This document shows, piece by piece, positions 1 through 7,075 of a stretch of 64,000 bases of DNA (within the stretch, counting starts at the first letter, position 1; each line of letters starts with the position of its first letter). This DNA is from Alphaproteobacteria bacterium (GTDB lineage Bacteria; Pseudomonadota; Alphaproteobacteria; CALKHQ01): NCBI GenBank assembly GCA_041396705.1, contig JAWKYB010000002.1, positions 372,001-436,000 on the forward strand, read 5' to 3'. Position numbers and translations under genes: made by a program. Below the pieces are notes generated by a model that saw only the letters and a list, made by a program, of their open reading frames with translations, had not been told where the DNA came from and did not search any database.

Positions 1-783
1 CACGGCGCCGCTGGCCTCGAACAGGGGCGCCAGATGCGGCCACAGCGCGCCGAGCAGCCGGGCGTGTGCGCCGCCGTCGGCGTGGAAATCCCACGGGGTG
101 GCGAGCAGGGCGAGGCCGGCGACGCGGTCGGGGTTGCGCTGCGCGGCGGCGAGCGCCAGCAGGCCGCCCATGCAATAGCCGGCGAGGACGACGGGGCGGC
201 CCTCGCGTTCGGCAACGGCGGCCAGCGCCGGCTCCAGCCGGTCTGCGATGAAGCCGTCGAGACCCAGGTCGCGCTCGGTCTCGGCCGGTTCGCCCCAGTC
301 GAGCAGCAGCGGCCGCATGCCGCCCTCGGCGGCCAGCCACCGCATCAGGCTGCGGCCCCGCGCGAGGTCCAGCACCGTGGCCCGGTTGATCAGCGACGGC
401 ACGAACAGCACAGGCGCGCCGCGCCGGTCGCCGTCGCCGGCGAAGTCGAGCAGGCGCGTGCCGCCCCTCGCCCAGGCGACCGGCGGGTCGGCGAGGGCGC
501 GGCGATAGGGGTGGCGCCGATAGGCCTCGACGCCGTCCAGGAAGGTCGCCAGCCGGCGCGCCGCGGCGCGCCCCACCGCTCGGCGGAAAGCATCGCTGCC
601 GCCGAGCGCGTCGGCCAGCCGCCGTGCCCGTTCAGCGTCCGGCGGGCTTGCCGCCTGCGGATCGGTCCATGCCGGCGGAACGGCTCCGCAGGCTCCGGCC
701 GCCCCCAGCCACACCGTCGCCGCCATCGCCAGGTGCAGCGGCAGCGGGCGCGGGCCGGGACGCTTGACTCGGCGCGTGGTCAT
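1..783 (-). CDS. PhaC-family alpha/beta hydrolase (PHA synthase-like), 3' end outside window
   Basis: Reading leftward from an ATG at 783, an uninterrupted frame of 261 codons runs off the window. After a short hydrophobic N-terminus (about residues 14-36) comes an alpha/beta-hydrolase fold. The nucleophile elbow is GYCMGG, with Cys204 in place of the lipase serine. A cysteine elbow is the hallmark of PHA synthases of the PhaC family. The phrases VLFVPSLINRA and LLLDWGEP also fit the PhaC-like hydrolases common in Rhodospirillales. It probably polymerises or transacylates 3-hydroxyacyl-CoA at PHA granules. It is divergent from phaR, with operator dyads between them, which supports a PHA role. 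The catalytic Asp and His lie outside the window, so PHA synthase activity itself is inferred. Confidence 0.8.
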   Translation of the reverse strand, partial: MTTRRVKRPGPRPLPLHLAMAATVWLGAAGACGAVPPAWTDPQAASPPDAERARRLADALGGSDAFRRAVGRAAARRLATFLDGVEAYRRHPYRRALADPPVAWARGGTRLLDFAGDGDRRGAPVLFVPSLINRATVLDLARGRSLMRWLAAEGGMRPLLLDWGEPAETERDLGLDGFIADRLEPALAAVAEREGRPVVLAGYCMGGLLALAAAQRNPDRVAGLALLATPWDFHADGGAHARLLGALWPHLAPLFEASGAV

Positions 784-955
784 GCTCACTTCGGTCCTGC
801 GGCGGTGACGGTTGCGCGGCGCCGAAGCCGCCTAGAGCGGCCAGCAGGGTTGCGAACTGGCGGGCGATCTCGGGATCCTGCGCCGTCTGCTGCCAGGCGT
901 CTTCCCATAGCCGCAGATAGCGCTCGGCAAGGTCGTCGATCGTGCGGTCGTCCAT
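632..955 (-). CDS. Small PhaE-like/PHA-synthase-associated protein (hypothetical)
   Basis: A 107-residue frame starts with ATG at 955. Its first 45 residues look like an amphipathic helix pair (DDLAERYLRLWEDAWQ, then DPEIARQFATLLAALGGF), similar in style to the PhaE-like partners of class III PHA synthases. The second half is low-complexity Ala/Pro/Ser/Gly and overlaps the PhaC-like gene by about 150 bases in another frame. That overlap is long, so the C-terminal part may simply be open by chance in GC-rich DNA. The N-terminal half lies just upstream of the PhaC-like gene on the same strand, so the two are probably co-transcribed. Identity as a PhaE analogue is an inference from pattern and position. 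Confidence 0.55.
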   Translation of the reverse strand: MDDRTIDDLAERYLRLWEDAWQQTAQDPEIARQFATLLAALGGFGAAQPSPPQDRSEHDHAPSQASRPAPAAAAPGDGGDGVAGGGRSLRSRSAGMDRSAGGKPAGR

Positions 956-1021
956 CGGGCCTCGCCGGCTCCGTCGCGGTGTGGCGGCGTCGCGGCGGCC
1001 CTGGCGACGGCATGGCGCCAT

Positions 1022-1054
1022 GTTGCGCCGCAACCTTCCACTTTGCAATGCAAC
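1022..1054. promoter_or_regulatory. Twin TTGC-N3-GCAA dyads, probable PhaR operators
   Basis: Two inverted repeats stand 20 bp apart centre to centre: GTTGCGCCGCAAC at 1022-1034 and TTGCAATGCAA at 1043-1053. Both have the form TTGC-N3-GCAA. PhaR repressors are known to bind TGC-rich dyads of this type upstream of phasin genes and their own gene. The right-hand dyad covers the likely -35 element of phaR. Autoregulation of phaR and control of the divergent PhaC-like gene are inferred. Confidence 0.75.
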
Positions 1055-1070
1055 ATCGGCTCTCTAATAT
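1043..1070 (+). promoter_or_regulatory. Predicted sigma-70 promoter of phaR
   Basis: The -35 element is TTGCAA (1043-1048), the spacer is 16 bp and the -10 element is TAATAT (1065-1070). The start codon at 1101 follows a GGAG-type ribosome site at 1086-1090. The -35 is embedded in the second PhaR-type dyad. Confidence 0.65.
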
Positions 1071-1100
1071 GAGATGCCCTGGGCAGGAGAGTTCATCGCG

Positions 1101-1754
1101 ATGGCCGAATCGACCGACGACACCAAACCTCAGGCCAAGCCTGTCGTCATCAAGAAATACGCCAACCGCAGGCTCTACAACACCGCGGCCAGCAGCTACG
1201 TGACGCTGGACAACCTTGCCGAGATGGTGCGGGACGGGGTCGAGTTCACCGTCTTCGACGCGAAGACCGGCGAGGACATCACCCGCCCGGTGCTGACCCA
1301 GATCATCGTCGACGCCGAGGCCAAGGGGAACAACCTGCTGCCGACCAGCTTCCTGCGCCAGCTGATCGGTTTCTACGGCGACAGCCTGCAGGGCCTTGTG
1401 CCGCGCTATCTCGACTATTCCATGCGGATGTTCCAGAACAACCAGGACCGCTATCGCCAGTATTTCAACGGCGCGCTGGAAGGCATGTTCCCGATGACGG
1501 CGTTCGAGGAGATCAGCCGCCAGAACATGGCGATCTTCGAGCGGGCGATGCAGATGTTCAACCCACTGGCGGGCGATGGTGGCGGCAATGACGAAGCCGC
1601 CAAGGTCGATGCCGCGCGGCCGCGCGCGGAACCGGCGGCCAAGCGCCGCGACGCAGCCACCGACAAGGGCGACATCGACGAGCTTAAGAAGCAGCTGCGC
1701 GCGATGCAGCAGCAGCTGGACCGGCTTTCGAAGGACCGCGACGACGACGCCTGA
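1101..1754 (+). CDS. phaR: Polyhydroxyalkanoate synthesis repressor PhaR
   Basis: A 217-residue protein of the PhaR family. It senses free PHA granules and represses phasin and PHA genes, leaving DNA when it binds polymer. The N-terminal PHB-accumulation regulator DNA-binding domain is unmistakable: KKYANRRLYNTAASSYVTL at about residues 18-36. It is followed by the second PHB_acc domain (VLTQIIVDAEAKGNNLLPTS...LDYSMRMFQNNQDRYRQYF) to about residue 150. The tail is charged and ends in a short coiled coil rich in Gln and Lys. ATG 1101 is chosen because a GGAG ribosome site lies about 10 bases upstream and the family motif begins 14-18 residues in. An upstream in-frame ATG at 1074 overlaps the promoter and is rejected. 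Confidence 0.95.
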   Translation: MAESTDDTKPQAKPVVIKKYANRRLYNTAASSYVTLDNLAEMVRDGVEFTVFDAKTGEDITRPVLTQIIVDAEAKGNNLLPTSFLRQLIGFYGDSLQGLVPRYLDYSMRMFQNNQDRYRQYFNGALEGMFPMTAFEEISRQNMAIFERAMQMFNPLAGDGGGNDEAAKVDAARPRAEPAAKRRDAATDKGDIDELKKQLRAMQQQLDRLSKDRDDDA

Positions 1755-1874
1755 TCGCGTGTCGTTTACACTTCGTGAACGATAACGCGTTGATAAGACG
1801 ATGCCGACAACTTAGCTTGAATTCGAAACAACCGCGCCGACACCGGATCCGGAGCCAGGAAGGACCTTCGCCAG

Positions 1875-2297
1875 GTGGCAGCCGTTCAAGCCGTACCCCT
1901 CGCACTGCCGGCGCCTCAGGCGGTCCCGACACCCGGGTTGCGCGCCTCTTTGCGCAGTGCCGCGGCGATCCCCGTCGAGGCCGTCGATGCGACCCGTGCA
2001 GCCCGCGACGCCATGTTCGGCGAGGCGGTCCGCCAGGTCCGCCCGCGGGCCGGCGGCAGCCAGGAGTCCGGCGACGGCTTCGAGGAGGCGGGCTTCGGCG
2101 CCGCCGCCGACTGGCACGAATTCCGTCTGATCTCGCTTCCGTCCGGGCCGTTCCTGGCCCAGCAGCTCGGCCAGCATGCCCGGCTGGTCACGCCGACCCT
2201 GGTCGCCAATGCCGAGGTCGGCGCCTATGCCGAGGCGCAGGCGCGGGCGCAGCGCGCGGCCACCGCAACGGAATCCCTGCTGGACATCCGCGCCTGA
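1875..2297 (+). CDS. Conserved-type hypothetical protein, 140 aa
   Basis: The frame starts with GTG at 1875 behind a clear AGGAAGGA ribosome site at 1858-1865. The N-terminal 60 residues are Ala/Pro-rich and disordered. The middle is acidic and Gly-rich. The C-terminus (LPSGPFLAQQLGQHA... then an Ala-rich helix with EAQARAQRAATATESLL) is predicted helical. There is no signal peptide or membrane segment. I do not recognise a family with certainty, although a PFLAQ-type segment near the end occurs in uncharacterised alphaproteobacterial proteins. It stands alone between phaR and the acyl-CoA synthetase on the same strand; function unknown. Confidence 0.7.
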   Translation: MAAVQAVPLALPAPQAVPTPGLRASLRSAAAIPVEAVDATRAARDAMFGEAVRQVRPRAGGSQESGDGFEEAGFGAAADWHEFRLISLPSGPFLAQQLGQHARLVTPTLVANAEVGAYAEAQARAQRAATATESLLDIRA

Positions 2298-2409
2298 TCG
2301 TTCCGCCGTTGCGCTGGTGCTGATTCCGCCGCCGGCAGCAGTTGCGCCCGGCCCCGCAAGGGGCTATCCGACAGGTCCGTTCGACGATCTCCAGCGATAA
2401 GGACCGACG

Positions 2410-3939
2410 GTGGCAGGCGCACAGACCCTGATCGACGCGATCGCACGACACGATGCCGGCACCATTGCCATCGCGGCGCCGGAGCGCGCGCCGCAGAGCT
2501 ATGGCGCCCTCGCGGATTTCACTGCCCAGGTTCGCGCACGCCTGCGCGCGCTCGGCGTCGGCCGGGCTGACCGGGTCGCGATCGTGCTGCCGAACGGGCC
2601 GGAGATGGCCTGCGCGTTCGTCGCCGTCGCCGGCGCCGCCACCACGGCGCCCCTGAACCCGGCCTACCGGCAGGACGAGTTCGCCTTCTACCTGGAGGAC
2701 CTGCGCGCCAAGGCGGTGTTGGTCGCCGCCGACGAGGCCGGCCCGATCGTCGCGGCGGCGGCGCAGGCCGGCACCGCGGTGCTGCGCGCCCGGGTCGATC
2801 CCGCCATGCCTGCCGGCCAGTTCGCCATCGACGGCGAGGCGGTCGGGCCGGCGTCGGCCGACGGGCCGCCGGCCGGCGACGACGTGGCGCTGATCCTGCA
2901 TACCTCCGGCACCACCTCGCGGCCGAAGATCGTGCCGCTCAGCCACGCCAACGTCGCCGCCTCCGCCCGCCACATCGCCGCGACACTGGCGCTGACGCCG
3001 GCGGACCGGGTGCTGAACATCATGCCGCTGTTCCACATCCACGGGCTGATCGCGGCGGTGTCGTCGTCGCTGCACGCCGGTGGCTCGATCTGGGCCAGCC
3101 CGGGCTTCAACGCGCTCAAGGTGTTCGGCTGGCTCGACGAGGCGCGCGCCACGTGGGTCACCGCAGTGCCGACCATGTACCAGGCGATCCTGGGCCGTGC
3201 CGGCCGCAATGCCGAGGCGATCGCGCGCAACCCGCTGCGCTTCCTGCGCTCGTCCTCCGCCTCGCTGCCGCCGCAGGTGATGCAGGCGCTGGAAGAGACG
3301 TTCGGTTGCCCGGTGATCGAGGCCTACGGCATGACCGAGGCGACCCACCAGATGGCCAGCAACCCGCTGCCGCCGGCGCCGCGCAAGCCGGGCACGGTCG
3401 GCATCGCGGCCGGGCCGGAGATCGCGATCCTCGACGAGACCGGCAACCGGGTCGCCCAGGGCGGCACCGGCGAGATCTGCATCAAGGGGCCCAACGTCAC
3501 CGCCGGCTACGAGAACAACCCGGAGGCGAATGCGTCCGGCTTCACCAACGGCTGGTTCCGCACCGGCGACCAGGGCGTGCTCGACGCCGAGGGCTATCTC
3601 AGCATCACCGGCCGGCTGAAGGAGATGATCAACCGCGGCGGCGAGAAGATCGCGCCGCGCGAGGTCGACGAGGTGCTGATGGACCACCCGGCCGTCGCGC
3701 AGGCGGTGACCTTCGCCGTGCCGCACGACAAGCTGGGCGAGGAGGTGGCGGCGGCCGTGGTGCTGAAGGCGGATGCGGCCGATGCGCCGGATGCGCAGGC
3801 GCTGCGCGCGTTCGTGGCGCAACGGCTGGCCGATTTCAAGGTGCCGCGCACCGTGCTGATCGTCGACGAGATCCCGAAGGGCCCGACCGGCAAGCTGCAG
3901 CGCATCGGGCTGGCCAAGGTGCTGGGGCTCGCCCCATGA
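2410..3939 (+). CDS. AMP-dependent acyl-CoA synthetase (oxalate-CoA-ligase-like)
   Basis: A 509-residue ANL-superfamily ligase that activates a carboxylate to acyl-AMP and then to acyl-CoA. The AMP-binding P-loop is HTSGTTSRPK near residue 164. The A5 motif is YGMTE, the A7 region is GWFRTGD, the hinge A8 is GRLKEMINRGGEKI near residue 400, and the catalytic lysine sits in GPTGKLQR near residue 493. Overall wording (PLFHIHGL, SSSASLPPQVM, AYGMTEATHQMASNPL) resembles the oxalyl-CoA synthetase/AAE3-Pcs60 group more than long-chain FadD. The substrate is not proven. The start is GTG at 2410 with an AAGGA site just upstream. Its stop overlaps the next start (ATGA), so the two genes are translationally coupled. 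Confidence 0.88.
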   Translation: MAGAQTLIDAIARHDAGTIAIAAPERAPQSYGALADFTAQVRARLRALGVGRADRVAIVLPNGPEMACAFVAVAGAATTAPLNPAYRQDEFAFYLEDLRAKAVLVAADEAGPIVAAAAQAGTAVLRARVDPAMPAGQFAIDGEAVGPASADGPPAGDDVALILHTSGTTSRPKIVPLSHANVAASARHIAATLALTPADRVLNIMPLFHIHGLIAAVSSSLHAGGSIWASPGFNALKVFGWLDEARATWVTAVPTMYQAILGRAGRNAEAIARNPLRFLRSSSASLPPQVMQALEETFGCPVIEAYGMTEATHQMASNPLPPAPRKPGTVGIAAGPEIAILDETGNRVAQGGTGEICIKGPNVTAGYENNPEANASGFTNGWFRTGDQGVLDAEGYLSITGRLKEMINRGGEKIAPREVDEVLMDHPAVAQAVTFAVPHDKLGEEVAAAVVLKADAADAPDAQALRAFVAQRLADFKVPRTVLIVDEIPKGPTGKLQRIGLAKVLGLAP

Positions 3940-4910
3940 GGATCTGCATCTACGGGGCGGGCGCCATCGGCGGTTTCCTCGGCGCCAAGCTGGCCCAGTC
4001 CGGCGCCGACGTGACGCTGATCGCGCGCGGTCCCCACCTCGCGGCGATGCGTGCGAACGGACTGCGGCTGATCGGCGAGGGCGAGGAGTTCGTCACCCGG
4101 CCGGCCGCGACCGACAGCCCGACCGATGCCGGCCCGCAGGATGCGGTGATCGTCACGGTCAAGGCCTGCGGCGTCGCCGCCATCGCCGAGGCGATGCAGC
4201 CGCTGATCGGCCCGGAGACGGTGATCGTCACCGCCATGAACGGCATCCCGCACTGGTATTTCCACGCCTTCGGCGGCGAACACGACGGGGCGCGCGTCGC
4301 CGCCGTCGATCCCGACGGCTTGCTCTGGGCGAAGCTGCCGCCGGAGCGCTGCATCGGCTGCGTGGTCTATCCGGCCGGCGAGATCGTCAGTCCCGGCGTG
4401 GTCCAGGTCACCCACGGCAACCGGTTCATGCTGGGCGAGCCGGACGGCAGCCGCTCGCCGCGGGTCGGCGCGCTGTCGAAGGCGCTGACCGACGCCGGAT
4501 TCAAGGCGCCGGTGCGCACCCGCATCCGCGACGACATCTGGGTCAAGCTGTGGGGCAACCTGTCGTTCAACCCGGTCAGCGCGCTGACCCATGCGACGCT
4601 CGAGGATATCGCCGGCGACCCGGCGGTGCGCGCGGTGATCCGCGCGATGATGGTCGAAGGCCAGGCGGTGGCCGAGGCGCTGGGCGTCAAGTTCCCGGTC
4701 GACGTCGACACGCGCATCGGCTGGGCCGCCGACGTCGGCGCCCATCGCACCTCGATGCTGCAGGACCTGACCAACGGCAAGCCGATGGAGATCGACGCCC
4801 TGGTCACCGCGGTGCAGGAGCTCGGCCGCAGGATCGCGGTGCCGACGCCGACGCTCGACATGGTGCTGGCCCTGGTCCAGCAGCGCGCCCGCGTCGCCGG
4901 CTGCTACTGA
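3936..4910 (+). CDS. Ketopantoate reductase family protein (PanE/ApbA-like)
   Basis: A 324-residue NADPH-dependent reductase of the 2-dehydropantoate 2-reductase family. The N-terminal Rossmann motif GAGAIG is at residues 7-12. The C-terminal helical domain carries the family signature DIWVKLWGNLSFNPVSALT with the catalytic lysine near residue 205, then the late TSMLQDLTNGKPMEID motif. It shares an ATGA overlap with the acyl-CoA synthetase, so both are expressed together. Because of that partner it may act on a side-chain oxo-acid rather than in pantothenate synthesis; many genomes carry such PanE paralogues. True PanE function cannot be excluded. Confidence 0.88.
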   Translation: MRICIYGAGAIGGFLGAKLAQSGADVTLIARGPHLAAMRANGLRLIGEGEEFVTRPAATDSPTDAGPQDAVIVTVKACGVAAIAEAMQPLIGPETVIVTAMNGIPHWYFHAFGGEHDGARVAAVDPDGLLWAKLPPERCIGCVVYPAGEIVSPGVVQVTHGNRFMLGEPDGSRSPRVGALSKALTDAGFKAPVRTRIRDDIWVKLWGNLSFNPVSALTHATLEDIAGDPAVRAVIRAMMVEGQAVAEALGVKFPVDVDTRIGWAADVGAHRTSMLQDLTNGKPMEIDALVTAVQELGRRIAVPTPTLDMVLALVQQRARVAGCY

Positions 4911-4911
4911 C

Positions 4912-6048
4912 CTATTGCTCGTCAGCAAACGAGCCCAGCAGGCTCAATCCTTCGATCCAGGTCTCGCCCTCGCGCTTGGTCACCACCAGCGGCGGGTTGC
5001 CGGTGAGGTCGGCCAGCGCGTCGCCGAGAGTCTCGCTGTGGGTGACGACCCAGAGCCGCGCCACTTCGCTGCGGCTGGCGATGAGCCGCGCCAGCGGGGC
5101 GATCAGATCGGGGTGCAGGCTCGATTCCGGTTCGTTCAGCGCGACGAATCCGGGCATGCGATAGCCGCAGAGCGCGCCGACCAGGCACAGATACTTCAAT
5201 GTGCCGTCCGACAGCTCATGCGCGCCGAAGATGCGCGACGGCTCCGGTGGCGGCCGCTGCATTTCGGGGAACAGCATGGTGAGGCGGCGATGGTTGCCGC
5301 CTTCGCCTTCGACCCCCAGGCGCACGCCGGGAAACGCATCGTCGACCGCGCTCATGAATGCGGCGGCGTCGCCGCCGATCTCGACCAGCGTTGCCAGCAC
5401 CGCCGCCAGGTCGTGGCCGTCGGCGGCCAGGGACGGCGTCGCGATCGCCAGGCAGGGACGGCGGACCGGTGCGGCGGTGTCGGTGCGGAACTCGTGATAC
5501 AGCCGCCAGTCCTGCATCGCATGGCGCACCGCGCCCAGTTCGGGCAGCAGGGCGGTCTCGCGGAAGGCGGCAAGCGCGGTCTCCGAGGCGAGCAGGGCGT
5601 CCTCGAACGTGCGGCGCCTGCCGGTCGCGTCGCGCAGCCAGACCGCGGGCCCCTTGCGTTCCATCAGCGTGACCGGGCGACCGCCGTCGACGCGCGCGGC
5701 CAGCCGCTCGGCCTTGACCAGCGGCTCGCCGTCCAGGGCGGGAAACATCGGCGCGGGGAAGCCGACCTCGATCGCATATTCGAGCGCGTCGAATTCGGCC
5801 GCCAGCACCAGCCGGGCCGGGTCGCCCTTGCGGCGCTTGCCGGCCCACAGCACCGAGGCCATGCCGCCTTCCTCGGCGAGCTCGCGGGTGATGCTGCCGT
5901 TGGCGGCAGCGTGCAGCAGGGCGAGCCCGCGATAGAGGTTGGTCTTGCCGACGCCGTTGCGGCCGACGAAGACGGTCAGCGGACCGACGGGAAAGCGGAT
6001 GCGGCGGACCGAGCGGTAGCCCTGGATCGAGACCGCGGTCAGCCGCAT
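4912..6048 (-). CDS. AAA family ATPase of the SMC/RecF-like AAA_21 type
   Basis: A 378-residue ABC-type ATPase. The Walker A motif GRNGVGKT lies at about residues 29-36 and the ABC signature-like LSDGT near 278. Walker B with its catalytic Glu is FVALNEPESSLHPD near 300, and the switch histidine is in VVTHSE near 334. This arrangement is that of chromosome-encoded AAA_21 ATPases related to RecF, SMC heads and OLD nucleases. No TOPRIM nuclease domain is present, and no toxin, nuclease or methylase gene lies alongside, so a defence role is not supported here. It converges with the reductase gene with 1 base between stops. Biological role unknown. Confidence 0.85.
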   Translation of the reverse strand: MRLTAVSIQGYRSVRRIRFPVGPLTVFVGRNGVGKTNLYRGLALLHAAANGSITRELAEEGGMASVLWAGKRRKGDPARLVLAAEFDALEYAIEVGFPAPMFPALDGEPLVKAERLAARVDGGRPVTLMERKGPAVWLRDATGRRRTFEDALLASETALAAFRETALLPELGAVRHAMQDWRLYHEFRTDTAAPVRRPCLAIATPSLAADGHDLAAVLATLVEIGGDAAAFMSAVDDAFPGVRLGVEGEGGNHRRLTMLFPEMQRPPPEPSRIFGAHELSDGTLKYLCLVGALCGYRMPGFVALNEPESSLHPDLIAPLARLIASRSEVARLWVVTHSETLGDALADLTGNPPLVVTKREGETWIEGLSLLGSFADEQ

Positions 6049-6071
6049 GCCCGGTACCCGGCGCCGGCCGC

Positions 6072-6941
6072 CTATTCGGTCGCGATCAGCGCCTCGAAGC
6101 CGCCGAGCACCAGGATCTCCTCGGTCGCGCCGCCGTCGGCGACGTGCAGCACGGTGCAGGCCCGGTGCAGTGCCAGCGAACCGGTCGCGACGATGCCGTC
6201 GACGTTGGCCCGGCAGACGCCGATCATGTCGTCCTCACTGCTCCAGGCGACGACGGAGGAAGAGGGGACCGCATTGACGCTGGTGATCCACGCCCATGTG
6301 AACACCGGGCTGTCGATCAGCACGGAGAAGGCCGGCTCCACCGCCGCCGCGCCGTTTCGCGCGATGCGGCAGCCGCTGCCGTCGTCGGCGACCACGCCGA
6401 CCTCGGCCGAATCGGGCAGACCGACGGCGCAGACCGCGTGGCCGTCGTCGCCGACGAAGGCGCCGGCCGGAATCTCGCCGGGCCGCGCCGCGCGCCAGGT
6501 CCAGCCGCCGGCCGTCACCACGTCGCCGCCGCTGACCAGGGGCGCGCCGGTCAGTTCGGCGTGCAGCACGTTGAGCTCGCCCAGCCGGGTGCGCATCAGT
6601 TCGGCGATGCAGGCGTCGAGCGCCTCGTCCTGGTTGCCGGCGGCGCAGGCGTTGGTCTCGCGCAGATAGGCGCGCTGCTGGTGGCGGATCTGGGCGGCCA
6701 GCGTGGGCCGCGCACCCTCCAGCAGCGCGAAATAGACGTCGGCGATCTGCTGGTCGAGCTTGGCCAGCACCGGCGAGGCGCAGATGGCCAGCTCGGTCGG
6801 AGTCGTCGCCCGGCTGCAGTCGAAGCTGGGGTCGGCTGCGGCCGGGTCGGGCCACGCGCCGGCGGCGGTGCCGGCCGCGAGGCAGGCGGCCACGAGCGTT
6901 GCGTTGGTGCGGATGCTGCGAGCGGCCGCGTCTGTTCTCAT
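6072..6941 (-). CDS. Exported protein with LprI-like N-domain and DUF3421-like C-domain
   Basis: The 289-residue protein starts at ATG 6941. It has a cleavable signal peptide (hydrophobic TLVAACLAAGTAAGA, cut near ADPSFDC). Residues 40-110 match the lysozyme-inhibitor LprI/DUF1311 pattern: SFDCSRATTPTELAICASPVLAKLDQ with paired cysteines and the helix YFALLEGARP. The C-terminal half (WTWRAARPGEIPAGAFVGDDGHAVCAVG... CRIARNG) resembles the DUF3421/DM9-type repeat. LprI proteins inhibit lysozyme in the periplasm, so an envelope-protective role is plausible. The C-domain assignment rests on pattern only. The longer in-frame extension to 7118 has no ribosome site and would bury the signal peptide. 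Confidence 0.75.
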   Translation of the reverse strand: MRTDAAARSIRTNATLVAACLAAGTAAGAWPDPAAADPSFDCSRATTPTELAICASPVLAKLDQQIADVYFALLEGARPTLAAQIRHQQRAYLRETNACAAGNQDEALDACIAELMRTRLGELNVLHAELTGAPLVSGGDVVTAGGWTWRAARPGEIPAGAFVGDDGHAVCAVGLPDSAEVGVVADDGSGCRIARNGAAAVEPAFSVLIDSPVFTWAWITSVNAVPSSSVVAWSSEDDMIGVCRANVDGIVATGSLALHRACTVLHVADGGATEEILVLGGFEALIATE

Positions 6942-7075
6942 CGGCTTATCCCTGCGCTGACTGCCGTAACGAAGCGGGCCGCCGGGCCCACCTGCATCAT
7001 AACGTCCAGCGTGGCGAAATCGAGGCGCAAGGACTGCAAGCGCAGCCGACCCGAATGCGGGGCGGCGCGGCCGCG

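Noticed and set aside
4912..6048. Anti-phage defence gene (OLD/Septu-like ATPase)
   Set aside because: The ATPase has no nuclease domain, and its neighbours are ordinary metabolic genes.
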